Shown here: piece by piece, positions 60,175 to 64,000 of the stretch
Numbering within the stretch: position 1 is the first letter of the stretch
Layout: each line of letters opens with the position of its first letter
Source of the DNA: Saprospira grandis str. Lewin
Lineage (GTDB): Bacteria > Bacteroidota > Bacteroidia > Chitinophagales > Saprospiraceae
Length of the DNA stretch: 64,000 nt
Direction of reading: 5' to 3'
Assembly: GCF_000250635.1 (NCBI RefSeq)
Contig: NC_016940.1
Location: 2,976,501-3,040,500, forward strand
The notes under the pieces: model-generated
Databases searched by the model: none
The model's input: the letters and a program-made list of their open reading frames with translations, nothing else
What the model was told of the DNA's origin: nothing
Position numbers and translations under genes: made by a program

Positions 60175-60182
60175 CAAAGTTA
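60175..60182 (-). promoter_or_regulatory. Possible -7 box of the TonB receptor gene
   Basis: Minus strand TAACTTTG, 96 bp before the ATG; no clear -33 element. Confidence 0.35.
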
Positions 60183-60280
60183 GCACAAATAAGAGAGAGC
60201 CCACCGAAACTTTCTTCGGAATTAACAATAAGTTAAAGTCATATTTGAACGAAACAGCACCTAAAAGCGGCCCAAGCCTT

Positions 60281-60288
60281 TATCTTTG
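60281..60288 (+). promoter_or_regulatory. Possible -7 box of the EEP nuclease gene
   Basis: TATCTTTG fits TAnnTTTG, 89 bp before the ATG at 60378. Back-to-back with the box at 60175, so the receptor and nuclease could share one control region. Confidence 0.35.
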
Positions 60289-60377
60289 CCTCGTTTTGGC
60301 CCTGTTTTGGCCCATCCGCTAGCAGCTTCGGCTGATTCAGATCTTATTTTTTTGCTCGAAACTAAAGAACGACTATC

Positions 60378-61439
60378 ATGCACGCTCTCTTTAAACTTCC
60401 TGTTTTGGCCCTAGGCCTTTGCCTCTTGGCTTTGCAGCAACCCCTTAGCGCCCAAGATTATCAGGTGGCGCCAATCGGCTTTTATAACCTCGAAAATCTT
60501 TTTGATACCCTAGATACTCCCGATAAACGAGATGAGGAGTTTACGCCCACAGGCCGCAATAAATACAATACAGAGGTCTATCAATCCAAAATGAATAACC
60601 TCTCTAAGGTGATTAGCGAAATGGCTACCGATATTACCCCCGATGGAGTAGTTATTCTGGGCGTTTCCGAAATCGAAAACCGCAAGGTGCTCGAAGATTT
60701 GGTCCAACAACCCAAAATTAAAGACCGCAATTATAAAATTATCCATGAAGAGTCTCCCGATGCCCGCGGTATCGATGTGGCCCTGCTCTATAACCCTCGC
60801 TATTTCCGCGAACTTAGCCACAAAACCCTAGCCGTGAATTTTCCACGCAATGAGGGCGATGGCACTTACCACTCTCGCGATATCCTTTGGGTAGAAGGTG
60901 TTCTCGGCGGTACCGATACTATGCACATTTTTGTCAATCACTGGCCCTCTCGCCGTGGCGGAGAAAAACGCTCTTCTCCCCGCCGAGAACATGCCGCCAA
61001 ACAATGTAAGGCCGTGATCGACTCGCTCATCAAGATTAACCCCAATACCAAAATCTTTATTACTGGCGACCTCAATGACGACCCCGTTAGCCCTTCTGTA
61101 AAAAATGTTTTGCAAGCCAAAGGCAAAAAGAAGGAGGTGCAAACTGGCGGACTCTTTAACCCCATGTGGAAAAAATACAAGAAAGGTAATGGTACCCTGG
61201 CCTGGAACGATAGCTGGAACCTCTTCGATCAAACGATCATTTCTTCGGCTTTCCTCAATAAAAAACAAGAGGGCTTTTTCTTCCAAAAGGCGGTGGTTTT
61301 CCGCAAAGGTTACCTTTTCCAAAAAGAGGGCAGATTCAAAAATGCCCCCAAAAGAACTTACTCTTTTGGCACTTTTATCGGCGGCTATAGCGATCACCTT
61401 CCCGTCTACAGCGTTTTCCTCCGCCGAGTACAACGATAA
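60378..61439 (+). CDS. Secreted endonuclease/exonuclease/phosphatase-family protein
   Basis: 353 aa. Signal peptide (MHALFKLPVLALGLCLLALQQPLSAQ). EEP catalytic residues: FYNLENLFDT (Asn), ILGVSEIENRKVLEDL (metal Glu), DVALLYNPRYF, FVNHWPSRRGG (His), FITGDLNDDP (Asp-x-Asn) and GGYSDHLPVY (Asp-His). All key residues are present, so it should be an active DNase or phosphoesterase outside the cytoplasm. It is divergent from the TonB receptor/DUF5689 pair, fitting an uptake system for extracellular nucleic acid or phosphate. Confidence 0.9.
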   Translation: MHALFKLPVLALGLCLLALQQPLSAQDYQVAPIGFYNLENLFDTLDTPDKRDEEFTPTGRNKYNTEVYQSKMNNLSKVISEMATDITPDGVVILGVSEIENRKVLEDLVQQPKIKDRNYKIIHEESPDARGIDVALLYNPRYFRELSHKTLAVNFPRNEGDGTYHSRDILWVEGVLGGTDTMHIFVNHWPSRRGGEKRSSPRREHAAKQCKAVIDSLIKINPNTKIFITGDLNDDPVSPSVKNVLQAKGKKKEVQTGGLFNPMWKKYKKGNGTLAWNDSWNLFDQTIISSAFLNKKQEGFFFQKAVVFRKGYLFQKEGRFKNAPKRTYSFGTFIGGYSDHLPVYSVFLRRVQR

Positions 61440-61462
61440 GCAATTAAACTTTTTCTCCACAA

Positions 61463-61496
61463 AAAGATCTAAGGCCCATGCTTTAGGTCTTTTTTC
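61463..61496 (+). terminator. Probable terminator of the EEP gene
   Basis: AAAGATCTAAGG/CTTTAGGTCTTT with two G-U pairs, followed by a T-rich run that leads into mosaic repeat copy 17. Confidence 0.65.
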
Positions 61497-61498
61497 TT

Positions 61499-61690
61499 TT
61501 GGGGCTGCCCCTACGGCCCTTTGGGCCTTCGGGTCGGGCTGTCCGCAGCTCGCTGCTCGCTCGGCCCTGCAGGCTTTTTCGCTTCGCCACAAAAGCCTTT
61601 GGTCTGCCGCCTTCGGCGGCCCTGCTCTCATCCCTCAGCCGCGTCGCTGCGCTCCTTTTCAGGCCGCTGCGCGCCCTGCTAAATCCAAAA
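61499..61690 (+). repeat. GC-rich mosaic repeat, copy 17
   Basis: Starts TTGGGGCTGCCCCTACGG. Variant core CTCGCTGCTCGCTCGGCC. Then GGTCTGCCGCCTTCGGCGGCC and ATCCCTCAGCC. The AT-rich 61691-61926 holds no gene and presumably the promoter of the next receptor. Confidence 0.85.
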
Positions 61691-61926
61691 AAATAAGGCC
61701 CCATCAAAAATAATCGCCCCCCATTCTATTCGGCGGAGCAGCCTTCGCCCCACCAAATATTGTTTTTTGTTTGGCTTCTCTTAACAAAATTTATAAAGTT
61801 GTTTTTTAGGGCAATCCCCTTGAAAAAGGCTATTTTGGCCGCCGTAGAGCAGTTAAGCAAGGGAAATTATAACATTTCTCTAGGCTTCTCTTTTTATTCA
61901 AAAACGGACTACTGATAATTTTATCA

Positions 61927-64000
61927 ATGATGCAGAATTTTAAAATGAGCAGCCTCTTTTTGCTGCTTTTTGGCCTCTTTTCTTTTAGCCTTATGGCCCA
62001 AAATGGCGGAATAAGGGGGACTCTTTTAGATGATGAAACGGGAATGCCTATCCCTTTTACCCCCGTCTACCTCAATAACGGAGAGTATAATGCCCTCTCT
62101 GGAGATGATGGCTTCTATACCATCGCTAATGTGCCTGCAGGCAGCTATCAACTCAAATGCCGTAGCCTCGGCTATGATAGTTTGGTAGTAGATGTAGAGG
62201 TTGTCGCCGGTAAGTTTATGACCGTAAACCTCAATATGGTCCCCTCAGCCGAACAGGTAGGTACGGTAACCGTAGATGCAGATAAGGAAAAAGCCCAAAA
62301 TACAGTGCGGGTCTCTGTGGTCCAAGTTACCCCCAAAGATATTAAACGCCTGCCCTCTACAGGTGGCGAGGCCGATATCGCCCAATACCTACAAGTTATT
62401 CCAGGTATTGTCTTTACCGGCGACCAAGGCGGACAGTTCTATATCCGTGGTGGCGCCCCCGTCCAAAATAAAATTCTACTCGATGGCATGACCATCTCTA
62501 ACGCTTTTCACTCTATCGGCTTTTTCTCGGTCTTCGAAACAGAACTGATCCGTAGCGCCGATGTCTATACCGGCGGCTTTAGCGCCAAATATGGCGGCCG
62601 CTCTTCCGCTATTGTCGATATCCGAACCCGAGATGGAAATAAAAAGCGCACAGCGGGAATGATTAGTATCAACCCTTTTGTCGCTAAAGCCCTAATTGAA
62701 GGCCCCATTATCCCCCTAGGCGATGATGGCGGAAGTAGCCTCTCTTATTTTGTGACAGCCAAGCATTCTTACCTCAATGAAAGCTCTAAGTTACTCTATA
62801 AGCCTATCCTCAGCCGTGAAGGAACTGCCGTTTCTGATAGCACACTCCCTTATAGCTTTACCGATTTTCACGCAAAGCTCTCTTTTAATGCCGCCAACGG
62901 TAGCCGACTAAATGCCTACGGCTTTAGCCATAATGATGTGGCCAATTTTGGCGATGTAGCTAAGTATAGCTGGAATTCTGCCGGCGGTGGAATCAATTTC
63001 CGTATCGTCCCCGGCGCAGCCAAAATTATTATGGATGGTACCCTGGCCTACTCACTCTATGGCTCTAACTTTGAAGAAGGCGACGGTAGCCGCGAACGCC
63101 GTAGCGATATCTCTAATTTTAACGCCAACTTTAATTTTACCTATTATATGGGCCTCTCTAGAGAGCTCAATTATGGCCTAGAGTTCAATAGTGTCGGTAC
63201 CGATTTCGCCTTTGTGAACAATAACGGTATTCCCATCGGCCAAACTCAATCGAATACAGAGGTGGCCGGCTATCTCCGCTATCAAGGCCGCTTTGGCAAT
63301 TTGGTGATCGAACCTAGTTTGCGCGCTCAATATTATGCCTCTTTGGGCGAGTTTAGAGCAGAACCCCGCCTGGGCCTTAAGTATAATATTACCGAAAATA
63401 TCCGCATCAAAATGGCGGGCGGGATGTACTCCCAAAACTTAATCAGCTCTGTAGACGAACGAGATGTAGTTAACTTGTTTGTCGGCTTTTTGGGTGGCCC
63501 CGACCAACAGGTGTTCCGAATTACGGGCTACGATGAAGAAAGTCAATCGCCTGTTTATGAGGCCACCAATTCTAAACTGCAAACTTCTATTCATGCTATC
63601 GGCGGTCTAGAGTTTGACGCAGGCAAACATTTGGTCTTTAATGTAGAACCCTATATCAAATGGTTTCCCCAAATTATTGGCTTAAACCGCAACCGCACCG
63701 CCGATACCGACCAACTACAACCCACTTACATCGCCGAAGAAGGAAAAGCCTATGGCCTCGATCTCTCCGGAACTTATGAAAAAGATCAACTTTATCTCTA
63801 TCTGGCCTACTCTCTAGGCCATGTCCGCCGAGATGATGGCCTGCAAGAGTTTCCCGCTCACTTCGACCGCCGCCATAACCTCAACTTTGTGGGCGCCTAT
63901 AAGCTGAAGTTTAAGTCCCTACCCGAAGACCTTTCTGCAGAGGAACGCCGCAGACGTACCGAGTACCCCCTAGAGCTCTCGCTCCGCTGGAACCTCGGCT
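61927..64000 (+). CDS. TonB-dependent receptor with CarboxypepD domain, 3' end outside window
   Basis: At least 691 codons, open to the window end. The start is ATG 61927 (MMQNFKMSSLFLLL) or one of two internal ATGs at 61930 and 61945. Signal peptide to about SLMAQ, CarboxypepD_reg domain (GGIRGTLLDDETGMPIPFTP), then plug with FYIRGGAPVQNKILLDGMTI and DVYTGGFSAKYGGRSSAIVD, then barrel strands. It imports an unknown ligand across the outer membrane. Confidence 0.9.
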   Translation, partial: MMQNFKMSSLFLLLFGLFSFSLMAQNGGIRGTLLDDETGMPIPFTPVYLNNGEYNALSGDDGFYTIANVPAGSYQLKCRSLGYDSLVVDVEVVAGKFMTVNLNMVPSAEQVGTVTVDADKEKAQNTVRVSVVQVTPKDIKRLPSTGGEADIAQYLQVIPGIVFTGDQGGQFYIRGGAPVQNKILLDGMTISNAFHSIGFFSVFETELIRSADVYTGGFSAKYGGRSSAIVDIRTRDGNKKRTAGMISINPFVAKALIEGPIIPLGDDGGSSLSYFVTAKHSYLNESSKLLYKPILSREGTAVSDSTLPYSFTDFHAKLSFNAANGSRLNAYGFSHNDVANFGDVAKYSWNSAGGGINFRIVPGAAKIIMDGTLAYSLYGSNFEEGDGSRERRSDISNFNANFNFTYYMGLSRELNYGLEFNSVGTDFAFVNNNGIPIGQTQSNTEVAGYLRYQGRFGNLVIEPSLRAQYYASLGEFRAEPRLGLKYNITENIRIKMAGGMYSQNLISSVDERDVVNLFVGFLGGPDQQVFRITGYDEESQSPVYEATNSKLQTSIHAIGGLEFDAGKHLVFNVEPYIKWFPQIIGLNRNRTADTDQLQPTYIAEEGKAYGLDLSGTYEKDQLYLYLAYSLGHVRRDDGLQEFPAHFDRRHNLNFVGAYKLKFKSLPEDLSAEERRRRTEYPLELSLRWNLG

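Noticed and set aside
1-64000. tRNA, rRNA, integrase, transposase or prophage genes
   Set aside because: None could be recognised by eye on either strand; a dedicated tRNA or HMM scan was not possible.

Overview
The window looks like a chromosomal segment of a Bacteroidota bacterium, most likely a Saprospira-like member of the Saprospirales. The evidence is a fused MurF-alanine racemase, CarboxypepD-type TonB receptors, a DUF5689 lipoprotein, a CrtYcd-type lycopene cyclase, DUF3822 beside RsmD, a CcmC/CcmD pair, TAnnTTTG -7 boxes and a general lack of Shine-Dalgarno sequences. The genus is an inference; no rRNA or tRNA gene was recognised.

Layout. 1-3.5 kb: the start of a secreted protein, one unknown gene, and a long gene-poor stretch of inverted-repeat elements and a 43-bp tandem array. 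3.5-10.4 kb: an AT-rich four-gene island encoding a predicted PD-(D/E/Q)xK nuclease, a membrane-anchored caspase-like protease, a Septu PtuA-like ATPase and a PtuB-like HNH nuclease. It is bracketed by ~275-bp direct repeats and is the strongest candidate for an undescribed (probably anti-phage) system. 11-14.4 kb: a GT39-like membrane glycosyltransferase and a second repeat-rich stretch. 14.4-31.5 kb: mutL, an M28 peptidase operon, a HisC-like protein that has lost its PLP lysine, a carotenoid operon (crtI-crtB-crtYcd), DUF3822-rsmD-ccmC, ccmD and glutamate dehydrogenase. 31.8-50.1 kb: an Lrp regulator, rodA, an unusual thioredoxin/peptidoglycan-binding protein with an unknown partner, SulP, a DEAD-box helicase, dcd, HMG-CoA lyase, murF-alr, trxB, folP-miaE. 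50.6-64 kb: a huge coiled-coil exported protein, a membrane protein, a DUF5689 lipoprotein/TonB receptor/EEP-nuclease cluster, and the start of a second TonB receptor.

The most striking non-coding property is how much intergenic DNA consists of structured repeats. At least three dispersed families are present: (i) a ~165-bp element with 22-bp terminal inverted repeats (8 full-length or nearly full-length copies plus 2 fragments); (ii) a 160-bp foldback element (4 copies, all exactly 160 bp); (iii) a GC-rich mosaic repeat with a conserved CTCGCAGGTCTGCTCGGCC core (17 copies), often directly after a stop codon or terminator. There are also two tandem arrays (6 x 43 bp and 8 x 41 bp) and families of terminator-like hairpins with covarying stems. 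No transposase, integrase or CRISPR array is visible.

Most genes form short operons (2-4 genes, small gaps or overlaps) ending in clear intrinsic terminators. Housekeeping functions include cell wall, redox, folate, tRNA/rRNA modification, mismatch repair, cytochrome maturation and pigment synthesis.
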